Assembly (NCBI GenBank): GCA_008081175.1
Contig: VMCW01000156.1
Span: 1 to 8,451, forward strand
Length of the DNA stretch: 8,451 bases
From: Flavobacteriaceae bacterium
GTDB lineage: Bacteria; Bacteroidota; Bacteroidia; Flavobacteriales; Flavobacteriaceae
Direction: 5' to 3'
In this document: positions 1 to 6,333 of the stretch, piece after piece
Layout of the letters: each line of letters opens with the position of its first letter
Numbering within the stretch: the stretch's first letter is position 1
Made by a program: the position numbers and the translations under genes
Notes under the pieces: model-generated
What the model was told of the DNA's origin: nothing
Seen by the model: only the letters and a program-made list of their open reading frames with translations
The model's database searches: none

Positions 1-2
1 AA

Positions 3-71
3 CGTATGGTCAGCGAGTCTAAACAGGCCATGCCGCCAACGGCGATGGAAGTTCCATTTGTAATGGATTAA
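3..71 (+). CDS. 3' end of an unidentified gene (partial)
   Basis: An open frame runs from the left edge of the window to a TAA at 69-71, giving a C-terminal tail of 22 residues that ends in EVPFVMD. The following gene starts 7 nt after the stop in the same direction, which suggests co-transcription and supports this frame as real. The other two plus frames either stop almost at once or read an arginine-rich sequence. The tail is too short to identify a family. Its position beside a sugar-type symporter makes a metabolic enzyme possible, but that is only a guess. Confidence 0.5.
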   Translation, partial: RMVSESKQAMPPTAMEVPFVMD

Positions 72-78
72 TGGAATC

Positions 79-678
79 ATGCGTTACTTTTTAGTTATCG
101 TATGTTTTCTGTGCTTTTTTCAAGGAACAGCACAACAATACACCCGAACTATTTTAGGAGATAGTGTTAACAAAAGTTCTCGCCTAAAATCCGAAAGGTT
201 TCGTTCTATGTGGGATGGAAAGATAAAAGGAAAAAGGTACTACAATGAAAATTTTACTGCAGGGAAAATTAATTCCGAAAAGTATTTTCTTAGGTACGAT
301 CAATACGAAGATCAGTTTGAGGCCAAGTCACTGTTGGAAGGAGAGGAGTTTAATGTGGAACGCGAACTTTCAAAAGTAGTTACCTATGATTCCTTGGAAT
401 ACTATTTTTTACCTTACTATTACAAAAACAAAAAGCGATTTAATGTAGGCTATCTCAATTTGCTTTTTGACTTGGATACCCTAAAAATTTACAGGAAAAA
501 CGAGGTTACTTTTCGACCAGCTACTTTTTCGCCGACAACCATCGAAATTGGTTTTCCTCCGCGGTACATCCACAGGAAATTATTTTTTATACAACAAAAT
601 GAAGAAACACCTATTCAAATTAGTAAGCGTGCTTTTTTGAAGCAAATAGAATCGCTAAAGATTGATGGATATTACTAA
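79..678 (+). CDS. Secreted protein of unknown function
   Basis: This is a 199-residue protein that I do not recognise as a named family. Residues 1-18 form a classical signal peptide: a short positive start, a hydrophobic core rich in F, L, V and C, then GTA before QQ. Cleavage would fall near residues 18-20, and no lipobox cysteine follows the core, so export to the periplasm or outside is expected rather than lipidation. The mature part is rich in Tyr, Phe, Lys and Glu and has no further membrane segment. The stretches FLRYDQYEDQFEAK (about 70-83) and GYLNLLFDLDTLKIYRK (about 123-139) resemble, from memory only, uncharacterised secreted proteins common in Bacteroidota. The ATG at 79 is preferred because it gives the complete signal peptide and lies 7 nt after the upstream stop. 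The 3' end overlaps the convergent symporter gene by 4 nt. Confidence 0.8.
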   Translation: MRYFLVIVCFLCFFQGTAQQYTRTILGDSVNKSSRLKSERFRSMWDGKIKGKRYYNENFTAGKINSEKYFLRYDQYEDQFEAKSLLEGEEFNVERELSKVVTYDSLEYYFLPYYYKNKKRFNVGYLNLLFDLDTLKIYRKNEVTFRPATFSPTTIEIGFPPRYIHRKLFFIQQNEETPIQISKRAFLKQIESLKIDGYY

Positions 679-2255
679 ATCCACGTCCCTAAGCTAATGT
701 AGATGACAACAGTAACTATGCATAGAATGACCGAAAGATGTGGGGTATATTTCCAGGTTTTTAAGTCCATCAATGCCATTTTATTTTCTTCTTTTGTTTT
801 TGTATTGGGGTAGAAAAAGGAAATACCAAACATAACCAGCATATTTAAAACAAATTCAATTCCCCAAATGTGGACAAAATGAAGGTCTATCGGAAAAATA
901 AATGTACAAATCAAGTAAAAAATCAGTCCTACTACCAGTGCAGTTTTAGCGGCAACAGCGGAAATTGTGTTAGTAAAAAAACCTGCAATCATGATTGAGG
1001 CAATTGGAATGAAAAAGATTCCATTTAGTTGTTGTAATAATTGGTATAAGCCCTCTGGAGCGTTCCCTACCCAAGGAGCTACCGTTATTGCAAAAACTGC
1101 CAGTATTGTTGAGGTGAGTTTCCCTATTTGAACTAATTTTTTATCTGAACTGGAAGGATGGATCAGACCTTTGTATAAATCGATACTAAAAATGGTGGCA
1201 GCACTGTTTAGAACACTATTGAAGGTGCTTAAAACTGCGCCCATAACTACAGCTGCAAAAATACCAATAAGACCCACGGGAAAAACCTTTTTGATCAGTT
1301 CAGGGTAGATCATATCTTGATTTTCATATAGGCTATCACCGTAGTAATAATAACCAATGACCCCTGGTAAAATTATGATTAATGGAACCAAAATTTTCAA
1401 TATCCCCGTGTACAGCAAGCCCTTTTGCGCCTCCACCAAATTTTTGGCTCCAAATGCTCTCTGAATGATGGTTTGATTCATGCTCCAAAAATAAAGTTGA
1501 TTGATCATCAAACCCGTAAAGAGCACTTCAAATGGAAGAATGGAATCAGAAGCTCCAATGACATTGAATTTGTCAGGAGCATGATCATATACCGTTGAAA
1601 GACCTTGTATCACATTTCCCTTTCCAATAGTGTATAAAGCGATACAGGGCACGGCCAATCCGCCAATCAGAAGTCCATATCCATTTAAAGTGTCGGAAAC
1701 AGCTACTGCTTTGAGCCCTCCCATTATAGCATATAATGATCCTATGAGCCCAATTACTACTATAGTGAGTGTAATTCCTTCTTGTTCTGTAACCCCTAAA
1801 TGTTCTGAAATATTAAAAATGCTTTCCAAATTAATCGCTCCGGTATAAAGGACAATAGGAAGGATGGTAACCACAAAGGAAATCATTAGAAAAAGAGCAA
1901 CCCACGTGCGGGTGCCCTTATCAAAACGTTCTTCTAGATACTGTGGGATGGTGGTGAGTCCCATTTTGAGGTATTTTGGGACAAAATAAACGGCAGCTAA
2001 AACGAGTGCTAGGGCAGAGGTAACTTCCCAAGCAATAATGATAAAGCCATTTTTGTAAGATGAGCCATTCATCCCTATGAGGTGTTCTGTAGAAATATTG
2101 GTCAGCAACATTGAGCCTGCTATGACTACACCCGTCAAACTACGACCACCTAAAAAATACCCTTCTTGGGAATTTAATGATTCTTTGCGAAGCCGATACC
2201 AGGAGTACAGAGCAACAAAAAGTGTATATCCAATAAATGAGAGTATAATGGTCAC
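675..2255 (-). CDS. Sodium:solute symporter, vSGLT-like (SSS family)
   Basis: This inner-membrane secondary transporter of 526 residues should couple Na+ entry to uptake of an organic solute, probably a sugar or related compound. About 14 hydrophobic segments are visible, matching the LeuT-fold SSS family. It resembles the Vibrio galactose transporter vSGLT, with NISTEHLIGMNGS at 53-65, NQTIIQRAFGAK at 260-271 and NSAATIFSIDLYK at 350-362. From memory of vSGLT, the Na2 site looks intact (I54, S343, T344). Several sugar-contact positions are kept (N53, E77, S80, K287, Q408), while others differ: H58 replaces Gln69, Q253 replaces Asn260 and F256 replaces the gate Tyr263. The substrate is therefore uncertain. 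The start is GTG at 2255-2253, because TAA and TAG lie in frame directly upstream and no ATG occurs before codon 49. No Shine-Dalgarno sequence is apparent. It is transcribed divergently from xdhC, and nothing ties it functionally to the Moco genes. Confidence 0.93.
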   Translation of the reverse strand: MTIILSFIGYTLFVALYSWYRLRKESLNSQEGYFLGGRSLTGVVIAGSMLLTNISTEHLIGMNGSSYKNGFIIIAWEVTSALALVLAAVYFVPKYLKMGLTTIPQYLEERFDKGTRTWVALFLMISFVVTILPIVLYTGAINLESIFNISEHLGVTEQEGITLTIVVIGLIGSLYAIMGGLKAVAVSDTLNGYGLLIGGLAVPCIALYTIGKGNVIQGLSTVYDHAPDKFNVIGASDSILPFEVLFTGLMINQLYFWSMNQTIIQRAFGAKNLVEAQKGLLYTGILKILVPLIIILPGVIGYYYYGDSLYENQDMIYPELIKKVFPVGLIGIFAAVVMGAVLSTFNSVLNSAATIFSIDLYKGLIHPSSSDKKLVQIGKLTSTILAVFAITVAPWVGNAPEGLYQLLQQLNGIFFIPIASIMIAGFFTNTISAVAAKTALVVGLIFYLICTFIFPIDLHFVHIWGIEFVLNMLVMFGISFFYPNTKTKEENKMALMDLKTWKYTPHLSVILCIVTVVIYISLGTWI

Positions 2256-2273
2256 TTACTACTGATTCATCTA

Positions 2274-2305
2274 TGAAGATACTTTTTTTTGATTAAATGT
2301 TTCAA
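2274..2305 (-). promoter_or_regulatory. Candidate Bacteroidota-type promoter for the symporter gene
   Basis: On the minus strand, a TTG (complement of 2303-2305) is followed after 21 nt by TATCTTCA (complement of 2274-2281). This fits the flavobacterial pattern of TTG at -33 and TAnnTTTG at -7, with 6 of 8 positions matching in the -7 element. It would leave a leader of roughly 15 nt before the GTG at 2255. The rest of the divergent region (2256-2379) is AT-rich and shows no other clear regulatory site. The region is short and AT-rich, so a chance match is quite possible. Confidence 0.25.
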
Positions 2306-2379
2306 TACGGAGCGATTTTAAATGGTCTTAAAGAGGGGTTTTTTATGTGAATTAATATCTTTAAGCCTGCTATTTGTCT

Positions 2380-3390
2380 ATGACACACGAATTAAAACAA
2401 CTTATTGAACAGGCTTTGGTTTGGCAAAAAAAGCACTACAAGCTTGTATTGGCAACAGTTGTTGCTATGGAGGGATCTTCTTATAGACGTCCTGGCGTTC
2501 GTATGCTTTTGAATGACCAAGGCGAACGTTTTGGTGCCGTAAGTGGTGGTTGTGTGGAAAAAGAGGTACATAGACAGGCGCTTGACGTATTTGAGAGCAG
2601 AGTGCCAAAAATGATGAGTTATGACGGCAGATTGAGGTTGGGATGTGAAGGAATAATTCATCTCCTTTTAGAGCCGCTAGAACTTAGTGAGGAATTGTTG
2701 ATGACATTCAATGATTTTATTTCCTCGCGCAGGTCTTTTTCTAGTCGTTCTTTTTTTTCTCTTGAGGCGGAAGACCATACAAAATTTGGTACAGACTTGC
2801 TTTTTGACGGCAATGCCTACGGTCTCAGCAAAGATTTCAAAGCTACAGATGAAGTCAGTGTATTTACACAAGAGTTTCCTCCCTTATTTAGGTTTTGGAT
2901 TTTTGGAGCAGAGCACGATGCAGTTACTTTGTGTAAAGCAGCTGCAACTCTTGGCTGGGAAGTTACAGTAGTTGCTTCTCCAGACGAACAAAAAACAATA
3001 GATTACTTTCCTGGAGCTGCAAATCTTCGCACACCAAATTTTGACGAATTGGAAGTAGACTCAATTGACAAACAAACAGCCTTAATTTTAATGACCCATA
3101 GCCTGAGTAAGGATGTACAGTATTTGATCGCTTTATCAAAGACTCATCCTATTTACTTTGGATTGCTTGGACCAGCAAAACGAAGAGAACAACTCATTAA
3201 TCATTTGTTGGAGCACAAACCTGATACCGATTTAGCTTTTATTGAAAAGCTTAGAGGACCAGCTGGAATCAATATTGGAGCAGAAAATTCAAAAGAAATT
3301 GCAGTTTCCGTACTTGCAGAGATATTAAGTGTAATACGAAATCAAGAGCCTATACCTCTAAGTGTTAAAAAGGGCAGAATACATGAATAA
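2380..3390 (+). CDS. xdhC: XdhC/CoxI-family Moco maturation factor
   Basis: XdhC proteins bind Moco in the cytoplasm, promote its sulfuration and hand it to xanthine-dehydrogenase-family enzymes. This one has 336 residues from the ATG at 2380. The N-terminal XdhC/CoxI domain shows GSSYRRPG at 32-39 and GAVSGGCVE at 52-60, with Cys58, plus a second conserved-looking cysteine in LGCEG (Cys89). After a serine/phenylalanine-rich linker (about 105-165), a Rossmann-like C-terminal domain carries FGAEHDAVTL (175-184), MTHSLSKD (238-245), YFGLLGPAKRREQL (259-272) and a terminal signature, INIGAENSKEIAVSVLAEIL (297-316). The usual GAG and VVD of the Rossmann fold read GAE (176-178) and VVA (197-199) here. 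An in-frame TTG at 2374 is two codons upstream; the ATG is preferred. The last 8 nt overlap the next gene, implying a shared transcript. Confidence 0.93.
   Translation: MTHELKQLIEQALVWQKKHYKLVLATVVAMEGSSYRRPGVRMLLNDQGERFGAVSGGCVEKEVHRQALDVFESRVPKMMSYDGRLRLGCEGIIHLLLEPLELSEELLMTFNDFISSRRSFSSRSFFSLEAEDHTKFGTDLLFDGNAYGLSKDFKATDEVSVFTQEFPPLFRFWIFGAEHDAVTLCKAAATLGWEVTVVASPDEQKTIDYFPGAANLRTPNFDELEVDSIDKQTALILMTHSLSKDVQYLIALSKTHPIYFGLLGPAKRREQLINHLLEHKPDTDLAFIEKLRGPAGINIGAENSKEIAVSVLAEILSVIRNQEPIPLSVKKGRIHE
3369..3374 (+). promoter_or_regulatory. Ribosome binding site deciding the mocA-like start
   Basis: AAAGGG lies 8 nt upstream of the ATG at 3383, inside the end of xdhC. It is one of the few Shine-Dalgarno-like sequences in the window. 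It favours the ATG at 3383 over an in-frame GTG at 3362, which would add seven residues before the family's normal N-terminus. Confidence 0.45.
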
Positions 3391-3985
3391 TGTACCTAAT
3401 GTTTTACTCGCAGCAGGAAGTTCCAGTAGAATGGGAACACCAAAACAGTTATTACCATGGAACGGAAAAACATTGATTGAGCATCAAATCGAAATTTTAT
3501 TGGAAACAAAACAAGAAGTTTATGTTGTATTGGGTGCTTTTTCCGAGCAAATCCAGCCTCTTGTTAAACGATATCCTGTACAAACTATAGTGTATGAAGA
3601 TTGGTCAATGGGAATGGGAAATACAATTGCCTATGCAATAAATCAACTACAAGCCAATTCAAATCCTCCAAGAGGTGTGCTCTTTGCACTTACAGATCAG
3701 CCTTTGGTCACTTCCGCTCATTATAAGTTGATGCACGCCACATTTCAATCGGGAAGAGAACAGATAATAGTCTCTGTTTCAGAGAGCGGATGGGAAGGGG
3801 TGCCTGTTCTTTTTGACTATTGTTACTTTCAATACTTACAAAAATTACATGGGGAGTTTGGTGCAAAACAAATACTACAAACATTAGATCGACCCATGAT
3901 AAAAATAGAAGCGGGAGCCCTTCTTGTTGATATGGACACACCTGAAGCTTATAAAAGGTTGTATAAAAAGTTTAACCTCCAATAG
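3383..3985 (+). CDS. mocA: MocA/MobA-like molybdopterin nucleotidyltransferase
   Basis: This is a 200-residue cytoplasmic enzyme of the NTP_transf_3 family, which transfers CMP (MocA) or GMP (MobA) from the nucleoside triphosphate to Moco. The N-terminal nucleotide-binding loop LLAAGSSSRMGTPKQLLPW (8-26) includes Arg16 and Lys21. DWSMGMGNTIAYAI (73-86), LTDQPLV (103-109), GVPVLF (139-144) and VDMDTPEAY (182-190) follow in the family order, and the length is normal. LAAG rather than LAGG in the loop, and TDQP in the second motif, are features linked with CTP-using MocA. Overlap with xdhC points the same way, because XDH-family enzymes in E. coli use the cytosine dinucleotide cofactor. The specificity remains inference. 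The start overlaps the xdhC end by 8 nt, and the 3' end overlaps moaA tail to tail by 14 nt. Confidence 0.88.
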   Translation: MNNVPNVLLAAGSSSRMGTPKQLLPWNGKTLIEHQIEILLETKQEVYVVLGAFSEQIQPLVKRYPVQTIVYEDWSMGMGNTIAYAINQLQANSNPPRGVLFALTDQPLVTSAHYKLMHATFQSGREQIIVSVSESGWEGVPVLFDYCYFQYLQKLHGEFGAKQILQTLDRPMIKIEAGALLVDMDTPEAYKRLYKKFNLQ

Positions 3986-4979
3986 TGATCATACTTCTGT
4001 TGCCTTTGTGTTGCTTTTCATCCTCGAATCGCTCTGGTGAAGCCATTCCAGCTCGAATAGCTTTTTTCCCAGAGACAGCAATTTTAATGCGATGAGTTAA
4101 GTCTTCTTTATTGCGTAAAGCAGTCAACAAATCTTGTTCTTTGTTTGAAAATAAACAATTTTTTAAATGTCCATTAGCGGTAAGGCGCAATCGATTGCAC
4201 TGATCGCAAAAGGGATTTGTAACGGTGCTTATGATACCAAAAGTTCCCTTATATCCCTTTATTTTAAAGTTTTTGGTCGTATCATTGGGTCGGTCTTTTA
4301 AACGTATCAGTTGTTCTTTTTTATAGACTTGACCTAGTCGATTTATGATATCTTCATAGGAAACCGTTTTTTCTCTTTTCCATTGATTTCCGTCAAAGGG
4401 CATGAACTCAATAAATCGAAATGATACAGGCTGCTTTTTAGTAAATTCTATAAAATCTATAAGTTCGTCATCATTGACACCTTTCATTAAAACAGCATTG
4501 ATTTTTACTTGAAAGCCAGATTCGATTAACAAAAAAATATTCTTATAAACACGGTCAAAATAATTTCTAAACGTAATTTTTTGAAAACGATTCGCATCAA
4601 GTGTATCTAAACTGACGTTGATATTTTGTACTCTGGTTTTTTTAAGTAGCGGAATAAAATGATCGATAGCAACAGCATTTGTGGTGAGAGATATTTCTAT
4701 TGGAAGCTGGGATAGTTTTGTCAATATTTCAGGAAAATCCTTTCTCACTGTAGGTTCTCCACCTGTCAATCGAATTTTATCAACACCTTCAGCAACAAAA
4801 AGTTGAGCCAGCTCAAAGACTTCTACAGCATTCATAAGATTTTCTGAAGGGGTGAGTTCTACCCCTTCCAGAGGCATACAATAGGAACACCTAAGATTAC
4901 ATCTTTCTGTTAAAGAAATACGAAGGTAATTGTGTTTTCTTCCAAAGCTATCAGTAAGTAAGTCCGATTCTTTTATCAT
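3972..4979 (-). CDS. moaA: GTP 3',8-cyclase MoaA (radical SAM)
   Basis: MoaA is a cytoplasmic radical SAM enzyme that converts GTP to 3',8-cyclo-7,8-dihydro-GTP, the first step of Moco synthesis together with MoaC. The protein has 335 residues, a normal length. The SAM-binding cluster motif is Cys27-x3-Cys31-x2-Cys34, followed by LTGGEPTVR (71-79). The second [4Fe-4S] cluster, which binds GTP, has Cys258, Cys261 and Cys275 in NPFCDQCNRLRLTANGHLKNC-like order. The C-terminal Gly-Gly (334-335), which is needed for catalysis in this family, is intact. The ATG overlaps the moaCB stop in an ATGA arrangement, so translation is probably coupled. It is the last gene of the minus-strand Moco operon and runs 14 nt into the end of the convergent mocA-like gene. 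Confidence 0.97.
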   Translation of the reverse strand: MIKESDLLTDSFGRKHNYLRISLTERCNLRCSYCMPLEGVELTPSENLMNAVEVFELAQLFVAEGVDKIRLTGGEPTVRKDFPEILTKLSQLPIEISLTTNAVAIDHFIPLLKKTRVQNINVSLDTLDANRFQKITFRNYFDRVYKNIFLLIESGFQVKINAVLMKGVNDDELIDFIEFTKKQPVSFRFIEFMPFDGNQWKREKTVSYEDIINRLGQVYKKEQLIRLKDRPNDTTKNFKIKGYKGTFGIISTVTNPFCDQCNRLRLTANGHLKNCLFSNKEQDLLTALRNKEDLTHRIKIAVSGKKAIRAGMASPERFEDEKQHKGNRSMITIGG

Positions 4980-5887
4980 TTTTCGTGCTTTGCTCCTTTT
5001 GTGATGTCAAACAAATGTAATGCAGCAGGGAACAAGGCGTTGAGTGATTCTAATGCTCCATTGGTTGAACCGGGAAGTGCAATGACCAAGCTACCCTTGT
5101 ACAGGCCAACTACACTCCTAGAGAGCATGGCATAGGGGGTTCTATTTTGACCATAATTTCTGATGGCTTCCTCCATTCCTGGAATAGATTTATCCAGCAA
5201 GGGCGTGAGGGCTTCTGGGGTTACATCCCTAGGCGAAAGTCCTGTTCCTCCTGTAAAGAGGATTATAGAGTGCCCCTTTTCTTGCATTTCATAAAGGCTG
5301 TCTTGGATGCTTTTTATTTCATCGGGTATGATGTGATATGCACCCAGTGGAATCTCCCATCCCTTTAGTGCATTTTGAATGGCTTTGCCGGAATGGTCTT
5401 CTTTTTTGCCTGCAGAGACAGAGTCTGAACATACGATAACTGCTGCTTTGACCTTTTCGTGTACTTTATGGAGGTTCGATTTTCCTCCTGTCTTTTTTAG
5501 TAATTTGATGTGTGCAATTTCAATCTCTTTATCGAGGGGTTTAAGCATATCGTACATATTCAAAGCAACAATACTGGCTCCGTGCATTGCCTCTACTTCA
5601 ACCCCCGTTTTATAAATGGTTTTTAGGGTGCAATTTATTTTTATATCTAGCCCCGAAATCTCATATTCAAAATGAGTGTATTCTATCGGTAAGGGGTGGC
5701 AGTCGGGAAGTAATTCAGGGGTTTTTTTAACCCCAAGCAGACCAGCTGCACGACTCATCTCAAAAACATCTCCCTTTGGTACTTGCCTGTTTTTAATAGC
5801 ATCGATTGTTTTTTGGGATCCTACTCTTAACAGCGCTTGTGCGGTTGCCTCTCTGAGTGTATTGTTTTTATGTGTAATGTCAACCAT
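4976..5887 (-). CDS. moaCB: MoaC-MoaB/MogA fusion protein
   Basis: This single 303-residue cytoplasmic protein combines two Moco steps. Residues 1-140 are MoaC, cyclic pyranopterin monophosphate synthase: MVDITHK at the start, LREATAQAL (11-19), PKGDVF (37-42) with the lysine equivalent to E. coli Lys51, DCHPLPIEYTHFEYE (62-76), GVEVEAMHGASIVALNMYDMLK (in 95-116) with the catalytic Asp113/Lys116 pair, and TGGKS (133-137). After a linker of only a few residues, 146-300 form a MoaB/MogA domain that adenylates molybdopterin: VCSDSVSAG (152-160), TGGTGLSPRDVTPEAL (212-227) and ALPGSTNGALE (270-280). Both sets of key residues look intact. The fusion is known in Bacteroidota. The stop overlaps the moaA start by 4 nt, and moaE ends 2 nt upstream of the start codon. 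Confidence 0.96.
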   Translation of the reverse strand: MVDITHKNNTLREATAQALLRVGSQKTIDAIKNRQVPKGDVFEMSRAAGLLGVKKTPELLPDCHPLPIEYTHFEYEISGLDIKINCTLKTIYKTGVEVEAMHGASIVALNMYDMLKPLDKEIEIAHIKLLKKTGGKSNLHKVHEKVKAAVIVCSDSVSAGKKEDHSGKAIQNALKGWEIPLGAYHIIPDEIKSIQDSLYEMQEKGHSIILFTGGTGLSPRDVTPEALTPLLDKSIPGMEEAIRNYGQNRTPYAMLSRSVVGLYKGSLVIALPGSTNGALESLNALFPAALHLFDITKGAKHEK

Positions 5888-5889
5888 GA

Positions 5890-6333
5890 CTATTGATTAA
5901 TTTTCCATTGATGTGTTTGGTCATCAAATATTTCTTTTCCAAAGATGGGAAGTTTCGCTTTGATTTCATTGACAATGATGGGTAAAGCTTCAAAAACTAC
6001 CTCTCGGTGTGCTCCTGAAACAAAAACAAAAAGACATATTTCCCCTTTTGGGACCTTCCCTAAGCTGTGATAGATATGCATACAGGAGAGGTCATATTTT
6101 TTAAAGGCTTCTTCTCTTATTTGTTCACAGACCTGATTCGCCATTTGTTCTTGAGCTGTATATTCTATGGCATGCACTATCTTATCTTCTAGCTCGTCTG
6201 CTCGTACTTGACCCATAAAAATGGCATGTGCACCAATATGAGTTTTGGACTGGTGGTTAGCAATTGAGGTCGCAATTTTATCTGGAGGTATCCCTCCCTG
6301 AACAAATATGTTTTTAATCTTTTTATCCTTCAT
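5890..6333 (-). CDS. moaE: Molybdopterin synthase catalytic subunit MoaE
   Basis: MoaE forms a heterotetramer with MoaD and transfers two sulfurs to cyclic pyranopterin monophosphate to make molybdopterin. The 147-residue protein shows the family motifs in order: GAHAIFMGQVRAD (34-46) with Arg44, IYHSLGKVPKGEICLFVFVS (in 87-106), and the His109-Arg110 pair. Lys125 matches the active-site Lys119 of E. coli. The position of E. coli Lys126 holds Gly132 instead, with a lysine one residue later in PIFGKE (129-134). The ATG lies 11 nt inside the end of the moeB gene, implying translational coupling. The stop is 2 nt before the moaCB start codon. Confidence 0.95.
   Translation of the reverse strand: MKDKKIKNIFVQGGIPPDKIATSIANHQSKTHIGAHAIFMGQVRADELEDKIVHAIEYTAQEQMANQVCEQIREEAFKKYDLSCMHIYHSLGKVPKGEICLFVFVSGAHREVVFEALPIIVNEIKAKLPIFGKEIFDDQTHQWKINQ

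Noticed and set aside
1630..1848. Open frame on the plus strand inside the symporter gene
   Set aside because: It is antisense to a well-conserved transporter, has no family features and no plausible start context.
2317..2332. Short inverted repeat TTTAA-N6-TTAAA in the divergent region, as an operator
   Set aside because: The arms are only 5 bp of A and T, which is expected by chance in AT-rich DNA; there is no second copy.
2333..2345. G-rich run followed by T-tract as a terminator
   Set aside because: No stem precedes the T-tract, and no gene on the plus strand ends upstream of it.
2356..2363. TATCTTTA as a -7 element for xdhC
   Set aside because: It matches the flavobacterial -7 pattern at 7 of 8 positions, but no TTG lies at the expected distance upstream in this AT-rich stretch, so chance is likely.
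2374..2379. TTG start two codons upstream of the xdhC ATG
   Set aside because: It adds only two residues, has no ribosome binding site, and the ATG at 2380 gives the normal XdhC N-terminus.
2392..2871. Minus-strand open frames inside xdhC
   Set aside because: They are His/Thr- or Lys/Arg-rich translations without domains, opposite a conserved gene.
3362..3382. GTG start for the mocA-like gene, 21 nt upstream
   Set aside because: A Shine-Dalgarno-like AAAGGG sits at the right distance from the ATG at 3383, and the extra residues precede the usual family start.
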